A stretch of DNA of 64,000 nt from UBA4312 sp002394635 (lineage in GTDB: Bacteria; Bacillota_I; Bacilli_A; Erysipelotrichales; Erysipelotrichaceae). The notes beneath the pieces were generated by a model. It was not told the DNA's origin. It did no database searches and saw only the letters and a program-made list of their open reading frames with translations. The DNA lies in contig CAMNHO010000001.1 of NCBI GenBank assembly GCA_946539765.1, forward strand, positions 1 to 64,000. Reading direction: 5' to 3'. Numbering within the stretch: position 1 is the first letter of the stretch; every line of letters begins with the position of its first letter. This document shows positions 17,160 through 24,497 of the stretch, in pieces. Both the position numbers and the translations under genes were made by a program.

Positions 17160-17598
17160 GGATTTCCTCCTCTCTGAGATTTTCGTAAATATGATCCAGC
17201 AGTTTAAATAATTCGTCTTGCTGCTGCTGGTTCAGACCTTTGAGCATGACGGTATCCATTTTGTCAATATGTTGAAAGATGGTGTGATCCAACGCCTTCG
17301 TTTTCGGTGTCAGGGCCACATACCGGATGCGTTTGTCCTGATCGGAAGGGATGCGTTCCACATACCCCTTTTGTTCCAGACGATCTAACAGACCCGTGAC
17401 CGTAGGATTGGAAATGCAGAGGCATTCCTGCAGATCTTTCTGACACATGGGACGGTTCTGGTTGCTATAGAGGACCCGGATGATGTCAAATTGACTGTAA
17501 GTAAGATCGTATTCTTTAAGAAGGGAATCCATTGTATGGTTTAACCCATAATGAATATTCTTTATATAATAACCAATGGGATGTTCTCTTTGTTTCAT
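17137..17598 (-). CDS. MarR-family transcriptional regulator
   Basis: This winged-helix dimeric repressor has 153 residues. The DNA-binding part spans about 40-105 (YSQFDIIRVLY, KDLQECLCISNPTVTGLLDRL, KGYVERIPSDQDKRIRYVALT) with a helical dimerisation region at both ends. It is first in an operon with the two ABC exporter genes and overlaps the first of them. By inference it represses the operon and is released by exported or toxic compounds. A 16-bp inverted repeat lies upstream at 17619-17634. Confidence 0.92.
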   Translation of the reverse strand: MKQREHPIGYYIKNIHYGLNHTMDSLLKEYDLTYSQFDIIRVLYSNQNRPMCQKDLQECLCISNPTVTGLLDRLEQKGYVERIPSDQDKRIRYVALTPKTKALDHTIFQHIDKMDTVMLKGLNQQQQDELFKLLDHIYENLREEEIHVKNLVK

Positions 17599-17618
17599 GA
17601 TAGTTATCCTCCCTTAAA

Positions 17619-17634
17619 ATATAGGCTGCTATAT
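17619..17634. promoter_or_regulatory. Inverted repeat, candidate MarR operator
   Basis: ATATAG-GCTG-CTATAT is a perfect 6-bp inverted repeat located 20 bp upstream of the regulator start codon, between the divergent units. Its role as the regulator's operator is inferred. Confidence 0.5.
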
Positions 17635-17691
17635 ATTAACGCTATGTTTAAGGGCTGTCAATGGAAAAGCTCAGACATTTATGATACACTA

Positions 17692-17700
17692 TGGTATACT
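17692..17700 (+). promoter_or_regulatory. Extended -10 promoter of glycan cluster 1
   Basis: TGGTATACT lies 23 bases before the ATG at 17724. Confidence 0.45.
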
Positions 17701-17723
17701 TTGATAGAGAGATGGGAGCCTTC

Positions 17724-18338
17724 ATGTATAGAAATGGATTGAAACGGTTATTGGGTTTGTTGATGAGCATGTTGGGTATCATTGTATTATCCCCTGTGTA
17801 TCTGGTCTTGATCCTTGCGATCAAAATGACATCCCCGGGGCCGATTTTTTTTAAACAAAAACGAGTGGGGATACACAAGACCCATTTTCAGATATTGAAA
17901 TTTCGCAGCATGCGTATCGATACGCCAAAAGATATACCGACCCATATGCTGGAAAATCCGGATCAGTATATCACTTCCGTGGGTAAGTTTATGCGAAAAA
18001 CATCATTGGATGAACTGCCGCAGCTGTTTAATATCGTCAAAGGGGATATGGCCGTGGTCGGTCCCCGACCGGCTTTATGGAATCAATATGATCTGATAGC
18101 CGAAAGAGATAAGTATGGTGCTAATGATGTACTGCCTGGATTAACAGGGTGGGCCCAGGTCAACGGCCGGGATGAATTGGAAATCGATGTTAAAGCTAAG
18201 TATGACGGTGAGTATGTGAAACGCCTGAGCTTTTTGTTCGACTGCCGCTGCTTTCTGATGACGATTGCTTCTGTGCTGAAACACGATGGCGTTGTGGAAG
18301 GCGGCACCGGGCAGATGCATAAAGGAGATAACACATGA
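17724..18338 (+). CDS. Initiating sugar-1-phosphate transferase, small PglC/WbaP-core type
   Basis: This enzyme transfers a sugar phosphate from a UDP-sugar to undecaprenyl phosphate at the membrane to start a glycan. The 204-residue protein consists only of the catalytic core. It has an N-terminal hydrophobic re-entrant segment (LLGLLMSMLGIIVLSPVYLV), then SPGPIFFKQKRVG, FKFRSMR-type ILKFRSM, the catalytic TSLDELPQL with the Asp-Glu pair, VVGPRPAL and PGLTGWAQVNGRD. ATG 17724 follows GGGAG at correct spacing. It heads a tightly overlapping five-gene glycan cluster, and a second, larger enzyme of this type is at 58119. Confidence 0.92.
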   Translation: MYRNGLKRLLGLLMSMLGIIVLSPVYLVLILAIKMTSPGPIFFKQKRVGIHKTHFQILKFRSMRIDTPKDIPTHMLENPDQYITSVGKFMRKTSLDELPQLFNIVKGDMAVVGPRPALWNQYDLIAERDKYGANDVLPGLTGWAQVNGRDELEIDVKAKYDGEYVKRLSFLFDCRCFLMTIASVLKHDGVVEGGTGQMHKGDNT

Positions 18339-19198
18339 AGCGGGTATTGATTACCGGAAAAAACAGTTATCTTGGTACCCATGTCAAAGAAAGACTGGAA
18401 AGAACGCCGGACCGCTACCAAGTGGAAGAGCTGGATCTGAAGGATGGATGCTGGAGGGAAAAGGACTTTTCTGGCTATGACTGCATTTATCATGTCGCAG
18501 GGCTGGCGCATTCGACACCAAAAGACAGTGAAAAGGATCTGTATTATCAAGTCAATACGGAGCTGGCTTACCAAGTCGCCAAAAAAGCATGTGAGCAGGG
18601 AGTATCCCAGTTTATCTTTATGAGCTCTATTATTATATATGGAAAAGGGAGCATGGGCACCTGCCGGATCATCACCAAAGAAACACCGGTACACCCGGAT
18701 AATTTTTATGGCAATAGTAAATGGCAGGCAGAGAAAAAGCTGAATACCTTAAAAAGAGATGGCTTTCGTCTAGTGATCTTGCGACCGCCGATGATCTATG
18801 GAAAAGGGTCAAAGGGAAACTATACCATGCTGTCTTCTTTTGCTCAGAAGACCCCAATTTTTCCAAACCTTGAGAATCAAAGAAGCATTTGTTACGTGGA
18901 AAACCTGGCTGCGTTTGTGCAATGTGCTATAGATCATAATCTGGAAGGGGTCTATTTTCCGCAGAACAAAGAATATGTCAGTACTAAAGAATTGGTCAGT
19001 CAGATTGCGTCTGTCCATCATCGCAAGGTAATCTTTGTCGGCTTATTTAATCCGCTTCTGAGAGCATTAAAAGGATTCCCGATGGTTTATAAAGCGTTTG
19101 GCAATCTGGTTATTGATCCGAGTTTATCCACCTATGATTTCGATTATCAGGAAGTGGATCTGAAAACTTCAATTATCGCAACGGAGAGCAAAGGATGA
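18335..19198 (+). CDS. NAD-dependent nucleotide-sugar epimerase/dehydratase
   Basis: This extended short-chain dehydrogenase acts on a nucleotide sugar. The 287-residue protein has an N-terminal nucleotide-binding segment (RVLITGKNSYLGTHV, an unusual GxxxxxG spacing), the DCIYHVAGLAH strand, and the catalytic Ser...YxxxK region (SSIIIYG, then FYGNSKWQAEK). It overlaps the preceding and following genes by 4 bp each. Relatives in similar clusters make UDP-sugar precursors or reduce a keto-sugar. The reaction cannot be fixed from the sequence. Confidence 0.85.
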   Translation: MKRVLITGKNSYLGTHVKERLERTPDRYQVEELDLKDGCWREKDFSGYDCIYHVAGLAHSTPKDSEKDLYYQVNTELAYQVAKKACEQGVSQFIFMSSIIIYGKGSMGTCRIITKETPVHPDNFYGNSKWQAEKKLNTLKRDGFRLVILRPPMIYGKGSKGNYTMLSSFAQKTPIFPNLENQRSICYVENLAAFVQCAIDHNLEGVYFPQNKEYVSTKELVSQIASVHHRKVIFVGLFNPLLRALKGFPMVYKAFGNLVIDPSLSTYDFDYQEVDLKTSIIATESKG

Positions 19199-20313
19199 AA
19201 GTGATGTTGATCTGTGCGTTCGATACATATTTTGACCGCGTACGGATGTTGTTGAAATATTATGAAATGAAGAAATGCGATGTAATGGTTGTTACATCGG
19301 ATTTTTCACATCGCCATAAAGAACGCAGAAAGTATGAATGGGTAGATATTCATGTCAATGTACGCCCTTATACAAAGAATTTGTCTGTTGACCGTTTACG
19401 TTCTCATCAGGAATTTTCAAAAAAGGTGCAGACCATAGCGGAATTGAATCGGCCGGATCTGATCCATGCGCTGGTACCGCCCAATTCACTGGTGAAACAG
19501 CTGGCATTGTATAAAAAGAAGCACCATTCCACCAAACTTATTTTTGATGTCATCGATCTATGGCCGGAAACCATGCCTGTTTCCCATATCGAATGGCTGC
19601 CACCAATTCGGATGTGGCGTAAACAGAGAGAACAATATATAGACCGGGCGGATCTGATCTTTACCGAATGCGAATATTATCAGGAAGTACTGGATAAGAA
19701 ATCGGATCCGAAGGTGAAAACACTATATTGGGCCAGGAAGGAAAAACCGGTCCCATACACTCAGACCAGCCGGGATGCCATTCATTATTGTTATTTGGGA
19801 TCCATCAATAATATCATTGATACAGACTGTATTGCCAATGTATTAAAGGAAACCATGAAATACCGCAAGACGGTCCTGCATATCATCGGCAACGGTGAGA
19901 TGAAAGACCGGTTGCTGCAAAAAGCGAAGGATACCGGTGCGGAGGTCATAGACCATAAGGAGCTGTATGATCCCTCTGCCAAACAGATGGTATTTGATCA
20001 ATGCCATTATGGATTAAATATAATGAAACCGTCTGTGGTTGTCGGGCTGACGATGAAATCGCTGGATTACCTGTGTGCCGGCCTGCCGTTGATCAATACG
20101 ATCGGCGGAGATACACAGGCATTATGCCGGCAATATGATATTGGCTGGAATCTGACGGATGAAAACTGCGCAGAAACGGTGAAAGCTATATGTCGGGAAA
20201 GTCTGGATGAGTGGCAGAAAAAACGCAACCAGGCCCAAGAAGTCTATCAGATGTATTTTACCGAAGCCAGCTTTTTTGCAACATTAGATAAGGCAGGTGT
20301 ATGTGATGCTTAG
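19195..20313 (+). CDS. Glycosyltransferase, GT4-like
   Basis: This retaining GT-B type transferase of 372 residues is probably cytosolic or membrane-associated. It has an N-terminal Rossmann part with DLIHALVPPNSL, a central DVIDLWPETMP and a C-terminal sugar-nucleotide domain (HIIGNGEM, then SLDYLCAGLPLINTIGGD, close to the usual E-x7-E site region). WDVIDxWPE-type motifs are common in WecA-linked glycan clusters. Translation is coupled to both neighbours by short overlaps. Confidence 0.85.
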   Translation: MKVMLICAFDTYFDRVRMLLKYYEMKKCDVMVVTSDFSHRHKERRKYEWVDIHVNVRPYTKNLSVDRLRSHQEFSKKVQTIAELNRPDLIHALVPPNSLVKQLALYKKKHHSTKLIFDVIDLWPETMPVSHIEWLPPIRMWRKQREQYIDRADLIFTECEYYQEVLDKKSDPKVKTLYWARKEKPVPYTQTSRDAIHYCYLGSINNIIDTDCIANVLKETMKYRKTVLHIIGNGEMKDRLLQKAKDTGAEVIDHKELYDPSAKQMVFDQCHYGLNIMKPSVVVGLTMKSLDYLCAGLPLINTIGGDTQALCRQYDIGWNLTDENCAETVKAICRESLDEWQKKRNQAQEVYQMYFTEASFFATLDKAGVCDA

Positions 20314-21073
20314 TATCATTGTTATCTATAATATGGATGTGCAGACATGTGATGTCTATCAGGTATTAAAGAGACAGCCGGATATAGATGTCATAGTATG
20401 TGATAATAGTACGGAACCAACCTCTAACCGTGAGGTCGTAGAAGCAGATGGTGGAACCTACATTTTCATGGATGGCAATCATGGATTATCAAAAGCTTAT
20501 AATGCCGCTTTGGATCAAATGATCATGGATCCACAGGACTATGTTATCTTGTTTGATCAGGATACCATCGTCAATGATGATTACTTCCAATGTGTGCGTC
20601 ACAGTATTCAGACAAGACAGGATATTTATTTTCCGACCGTAAAAACTAAACAGCAGATCTTATCCCCAGCGGTAATTGCCGATGGCATCGTTTCTGCTCT
20701 TGACAGGGAAGAACATGTCCCTATTGAGAAAATGACTGCCATCAACAGTGGAATGGTTATCCGCACAGGACTTTTTGAAGATTATCGTTATCCGGAATCA
20801 CTGTTCCTGGACTATGTAGATCATGCCTTTATTGTCCGGATGAAACAAAGAAATTGTTCCATGGTATGGATGCCGGTCACGATTACACAACCATTTTCAG
20901 CCGAAGCCAAAGATAAAGAGCAGGCCAGAAAACGTTTTGCGATCTTTAAAAAGGATAGTGAGGTTTTTTACCGGGATATCATTCCTCACAAAAGAGCCTG
21001 TATATTTGTAGTCAATAAGCGAAAATTACGGTTGCTTCTGCAATACAAAGATATAAGAATAGTAAAGTGGTGA
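20306..21073 (+). CDS. Glycosyltransferase family 2 (rhamnosyltransferase-like)
   Basis: This GT-A fold transferase has 255 residues. The N-terminus LSIIVIYNMDV, CDNSTEP, the acceptor motif GNHGLSKAYNAALD and the metal-binding FDQDT are visible, all typical of rhamnosyltransferase-like GT2 proteins (RfbF/WsaF group). ATG 20306 is used, because AGGCAGG lies 8 bases upstream and the GTG at 20297 overlaps it. It overlaps the previous gene by 8 bp. dTDP-rhamnose could be supplied by the rml genes at 51-56 kb. Confidence 0.86.
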   Translation: MLSIIVIYNMDVQTCDVYQVLKRQPDIDVIVCDNSTEPTSNREVVEADGGTYIFMDGNHGLSKAYNAALDQMIMDPQDYVILFDQDTIVNDDYFQCVRHSIQTRQDIYFPTVKTKQQILSPAVIADGIVSALDREEHVPIEKMTAINSGMVIRTGLFEDYRYPESLFLDYVDHAFIVRMKQRNCSMVWMPVTITQPFSAEAKDKEQARKRFAIFKKDSEVFYRDIIPHKRACIFVVNKRKLRLLLQYKDIRIVKW

Positions 21074-21077
21074 TTTG

Positions 21078-21767
21078 ATGAATATATCCGTAGCCATGGC
21101 TGTCTATAACGGCCAGAAGTATCTAAAAGAACAAATAGAATCGATTCTGCACACATTGCAGGATCACGATGAGCTGATCATCTCCGTCGATCCGGGAACC
21201 GATGACAGTGAAGCTATCATCCAAAACTTTCCGGATCCTAGGATCCATAAGATCCAGGGACCCGGAAAGGGAGCGACGGCTAATTTTGAGAACGCTATCC
21301 AGCACTGTCAGAATGAAATCATCTTTTTATCGGATCAGGATGATATCTGGATGCCGGAGAAACGGAAAAAAGTGCTCGCTGCCTTTGATCCGGAAACGAT
21401 GGTTGTCTTGCATGATGCCATTGTGGTGGATGATCAGATGCATTGCATCTATCCTTCCTTCTTTGAGCACAGGGGCTGTCGCTTGGGAATTCCACAAAAC
21501 ATTTTAAAGAATTCCTATATAGGCTGCTGTATGGCATTCCGAAAGGAAATGGTTCCAGTCATCACACCGTTTCCAAAGAATTTACCGATGCATGATCAAT
21601 GGATCGGATTGTGTGGAGAAAAGCTAGGCCACAATAAACTGCTCCATGAGCCTTTGCTCATCTATCGGCGTCATGAAGAGAATGCCTCCCAGATGGAACA
21701 TGCAGATATAGTGCAGATGATCCAGTGGCGTTTTCATATCATCAAATATTTGAAAAAGATCCAATAG
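21078..21767 (+). CDS. Glycosyltransferase family 2
   Basis: This 229-residue GT2 enzyme shows ISVAMAVYNGQKYLKEQIESI, then DELIISVDPGTDDS and the metal-binding LSDQDDIWMPEKR. The rest is a short C-terminal domain with CCMAFRK and HDQWIG, common in alpha-rhamnosyltransferase-like proteins. The ATG at 21078 follows GGTGAT. It is the last gene of the cluster and a short hairpin terminator follows. There is no flippase or polymerase in this cluster, so its product may be a short oligosaccharide or may depend on genes elsewhere. Confidence 0.88.
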   Translation: MNISVAMAVYNGQKYLKEQIESILHTLQDHDELIISVDPGTDDSEAIIQNFPDPRIHKIQGPGKGATANFENAIQHCQNEIIFLSDQDDIWMPEKRKKVLAAFDPETMVVLHDAIVVDDQMHCIYPSFFEHRGCRLGIPQNILKNSYIGCCMAFRKEMVPVITPFPKNLPMHDQWIGLCGEKLGHNKLLHEPLLIYRRHEENASQMEHADIVQMIQWRFHIIKYLKKIQ

Positions 21768-21790
21768 AGCTCTCCAGCTGTCACGCACAG

Positions 21791-21808
21791 AGCTGCGGGC
21801 AGCTTTTT
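21791..21808 (+). terminator. Terminator of glycan cluster 1
   Basis: AGCTGC-GG-GCAGCT hairpin followed by TTTTT, just after the last transferase gene. Confidence 0.6.
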
Positions 21809-21910
21809 GAATGTCCAAAAATTTGTCCACTGTAGAATCAGTCTATTAGAAATGATAGAATAAATATACATAATGTTCGTCATTATTAAATATAAAATTT
21901 ATTATTTTAT

Positions 21911-21966
21911 AACTATATAGTATATATATAGTTAAATAGAAAATAGTATATATAGTTAAATAGAAA
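21911..21966. promoter_or_regulatory. Palindrome and tandem repeat in the promoter region of the HTH gene
   Basis: The arms AACTATATA (21911-21919) and TATATAGTT (21925-21933) form a perfect inverted repeat. A 23-25 bp unit beginning TAGTATATATA and ending GTTAAATAGAAA is present twice in tandem (21918-21942 and 21944-21966), the copies differing by one TA step. The region ends 9 bp before the start codon. It is the sort of site at which the encoded HTH protein might act on its own gene, and the TA-step difference could change spacing. Both ideas are inferences. Confidence 0.55.
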
Positions 21967-21975
21967 GAGAAAAAC

Positions 21976-23415
21976 ATGTCGAGATTTTCAGAGATTTTGA
22001 GTCATTTTATATTTGATAAACAAATTCGAATTCCGGATATGGCCGTTTATTGTAACATGAACCGTTCTACTTTATATAAGGTGATAAACGGAAAACGATC
22101 GGCAAGTTCTTTGGCACAAGTCAAAACCATGGCACAGTACTTGCACATGACGCCGGATGAAACTGCTAAACTGCTTGAGGCATACCAGATTACAAGGCTA
22201 GGAGAAAAAGCCTATTACCGAATGAAAAGCGTTGATTCTTTTTTGCGTGGGTTTTCTGTTGTTTCGAAAAATACGTTTAACTGGAATGGTGTAATGCCTT
22301 TCAATCAGAACGGGCCTGTCATTGAGAATCTGAATAGTCAGTATGCGATCATACAGGTCGTGGAAAAAATTCTGAAACATGAAAAAAATAAAGAGAAAGG
22401 AAAAGTCTATTTGAATATTCAGCCGGACACGGCTCCCTATGTCTTTGATATACTGTTAAATACAGAACGACTGGAGAGCCAGACGAAACTGGAAATAGAA
22501 CATATTCTGTATTTACATGGAGATGGAAGGCTGAATGATAGGAACGAAGATTTGAATATCACCTATTTGCAGTCGGTTCTGCCGCTATTTCTACATAATC
22601 ATTATATTGACTATAGACCATATTATTATTATGAGAAGATTCCGGATTCGGATATTCATGCGGCTTTTTTTGGCTTTGTGTTGTTTACAGAAGACTATTT
22701 ACTGGTGATGGACGAAACAGGCAGTAAAGGTCTTATGATAAAAGATGCTGAGACGATTCAAATATGTATAGAAAAATTCGAAGAAAAAAAACGGTTTACA
22801 CGACCGATGGTGGAAATGGCCGATAACTGGCAGATCCTGGATCCGGATATTGCCTGCAGAGAATATGAAATTTACTATCGGGTCGACCCGTTTCTGCTTC
22901 CTCATATGTCTGAGCAGATCATGAAAAAATATATTTTGGATTCTATGGACAATCAAAGTGGTTTTTTACAGAGGTACAGAAAATACAAACAAAATTATTT
23001 TCATCGGCAGACAGAACAGATCCTGTATTGTTCACTTAATGGAATCCGACGGGTGCTTGACAAAGATGCACAGTTCTTTTCTTCGATCCTGAAACCTTTG
23101 AGTCAGGAAGACAGACTCCACATTATGCGGAGATTTTATGAATATTGCCGAACGAATGAAACAGCAGATCTTCGTATCCTGAAGGAAAACACAAACACCG
23201 ATTTTTTTAGGGGCGGGGGTTATTATCTATATGATCCAAATCATTTGTTTTTTGTTTATGATATTGGCAATGAGCATATGGTCGTGGAAATCAAAAACGA
23301 AAGCCTGCAGGAAAGTTTTCAATATTATTTTCTGCACTTAACCGAAGATGCATACTATGCCAAGGAAGAAGGACTTGACCTTTTGTATCAGGAACTGCAG
23401 AAGCATACAAAATAG
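21976..23415 (+). CDS. HTH-domain protein with large unrecognised C-terminal region
   Basis: Residues 5-70 of this 479-residue protein form a Cro/CI-type helix-turn-helix (IPDMAVYCNMNRSTLYKVINGKRSA), followed by a tetratricopeptide-like or helical stretch. The remaining roughly 400 residues match no family I recognise and contain no membrane segment. It stands alone between a glycan cluster and an adhesin. The AT-rich promoter region carries a palindrome and a tandem repeat. A regulator of surface structures, perhaps of the adhesin downstream, is plausible but not shown. The start ATG has only a weak Shine-Dalgarno site (GAAAGAG). Confidence 0.75.
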   Translation: MSRFSEILSHFIFDKQIRIPDMAVYCNMNRSTLYKVINGKRSASSLAQVKTMAQYLHMTPDETAKLLEAYQITRLGEKAYYRMKSVDSFLRGFSVVSKNTFNWNGVMPFNQNGPVIENLNSQYAIIQVVEKILKHEKNKEKGKVYLNIQPDTAPYVFDILLNTERLESQTKLEIEHILYLHGDGRLNDRNEDLNITYLQSVLPLFLHNHYIDYRPYYYYEKIPDSDIHAAFFGFVLFTEDYLLVMDETGSKGLMIKDAETIQICIEKFEEKKRFTRPMVEMADNWQILDPDIACREYEIYYRVDPFLLPHMSEQIMKKYILDSMDNQSGFLQRYRKYKQNYFHRQTEQILYCSLNGIRRVLDKDAQFFSSILKPLSQEDRLHIMRRFYEYCRTNETADLRILKENTNTDFFRGGGYYLYDPNHLFFVYDIGNEHMVVEIKNESLQESFQYYFLHLTEDAYYAKEEGLDLLYQELQKHTK

Positions 23416-23475
23416 AACGAGGCTCTTGTGTTTTAGAAAGGAATCATGGTATTTTAGCATTGGCAGGTGATTATT

Positions 23476-24129
23476 TTGAAAACAAAGGAATTATATGATC
23501 TAACACATAGCATGGCCGGTGCGTATTTATCTCGTTTCGAATATCCGTGGCAGGCATTAAAAGGAATCAAAGACTTCATATTAGAGCTTGGGCCGACCTT
23601 GACAGATCAAGGGTATAAGGAAATAGCGGAGCATGTTTGGGTGCATGAAAGTGCTAAGGTATTCGACAGTGCTTATTTAGGGGCTCCATGTATTATTGGA
23701 CCACGTACCGAAGTACGCCACTGTGCTTTTATACGCGGAAGTGCTTTGGTCGGAGCAAACTGTGTGGTAGGAAACAGTGTGGAATTGAAAAATGTGATCC
23801 TTTTTGATAACGTGCAGACACCTCATTATAACTATGTCGGAGACAGTATCCTGGGATATCGGTCGCATATGGGAGCCGGCTCGATTACATCCAATGTAAA
23901 ATCGGATAAGACATTGGTCGTCATCCATGGAGAAAAGAATATTGAAACTGGCATCAAGAAGATCGGTGCCATGCTTGGAGATTATGTAGAAGTCGGATGC
24001 AACAGTGTATTGAATCCGGGAACGATCATCGGACCTCATTCCAATGTTTATCCGGTATCGTGTGTTCGGGGCGTGATTCCACCAAACAGTATTTATAAAT
24101 CCGGTGGCGATATCGTAAACAAAGAGTAA
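23476..24129 (+). CDS. Left-handed beta-helix protein, GlmU C-terminus-like
   Basis: This 217-residue protein is built of hexapeptide repeats of the left-handed parallel beta-helix kind. They run from EIAEHVWVHESAKVFDSAYL through IIGPRTEVRHCAFI and VVGNSVELKNVIL to GCNSVLNPGTIIGPHSNVYP. The nearest known relatives are the acetyltransferase domain of GlmU and stand-alone proteins annotated as UDP-N-acetylglucosamine pyrophosphorylase-like. There is no nucleotidyltransferase domain. The start is a TTG at 23476 with GGCAGGTGA at proper distance, since GTG 23467 lies inside that site. The acceptor is unknown. Confidence 0.75.
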   Translation: MKTKELYDLTHSMAGAYLSRFEYPWQALKGIKDFILELGPTLTDQGYKEIAEHVWVHESAKVFDSAYLGAPCIIGPRTEVRHCAFIRGSALVGANCVVGNSVELKNVILFDNVQTPHYNYVGDSILGYRSHMGAGSITSNVKSDKTLVVIHGEKNIETGIKKIGAMLGDYVEVGCNSVLNPGTIIGPHSNVYPVSCVRGVIPPNSIYKSGGDIVNKE

Positions 24130-24135
24130 ATAGAG

Positions 24136-24162
24136 AAGCTGAGAGAAATCTCGGCTTTTTTT
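24136..24162 (+). terminator. Terminator
   Basis: AAGCTGAGA/TCTCGGCTT hairpin (one T-G pair) with GAAA loop followed by a T-run. Confidence 0.87.
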
Positions 24163-24497
24163 ATGAAATGTTAATAATGTAGATAAAATATAAAATTTAG
24201 CTATTTTTAACATTGACAAATAAAATACAGTATATAACATAAAAATACATAAGTATGCATATTTGGAGAGGCTTCGTAGAATGTGCATGCATAATAAGGA
24301 AAAATTCTATAACTATCTCGTGATTATTAAATATTAACTGAAGATAATATTTGATTAAGACTTTAATAGAAGTGTATTAAAGAAAGCTTTTATTTATATA
24401 AGAGAGACATTTTCTTATTATAGAGCCGGAAAGGGAACAATAAAAAGCTTTAGTGCGATGGTATATGGAACGCTTTTTCAGGAAGGAGAACTAAGTG
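24163..24497 (+). promoter_or_regulatory. AT-rich leader region of the giant adhesin
   Basis: About 335 bp without a gene. A perfect -35 TTGACA is at 24213-24218, with a -10-like TATATAACAT at 24231-24240. This implies a long leader of about 250 nt. Inside it are TATGCAT/ATGCATA arms (24254-24260 and 24287-24293) and a possible AAAAAGC/GCTTTTT stem near 24441-24478, just before the AAGGAG ribosome-binding site. I recognise no known riboswitch. The promoter spacing is not ideal, so this call is tentative. Confidence 0.4.

Noticed and set aside
24163..24497. A known riboswitch in the adhesin leader
   Set aside because: Compared by eye with the c-di-GMP class and other common consensus shapes, no match was found. 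The hairpins are weak.
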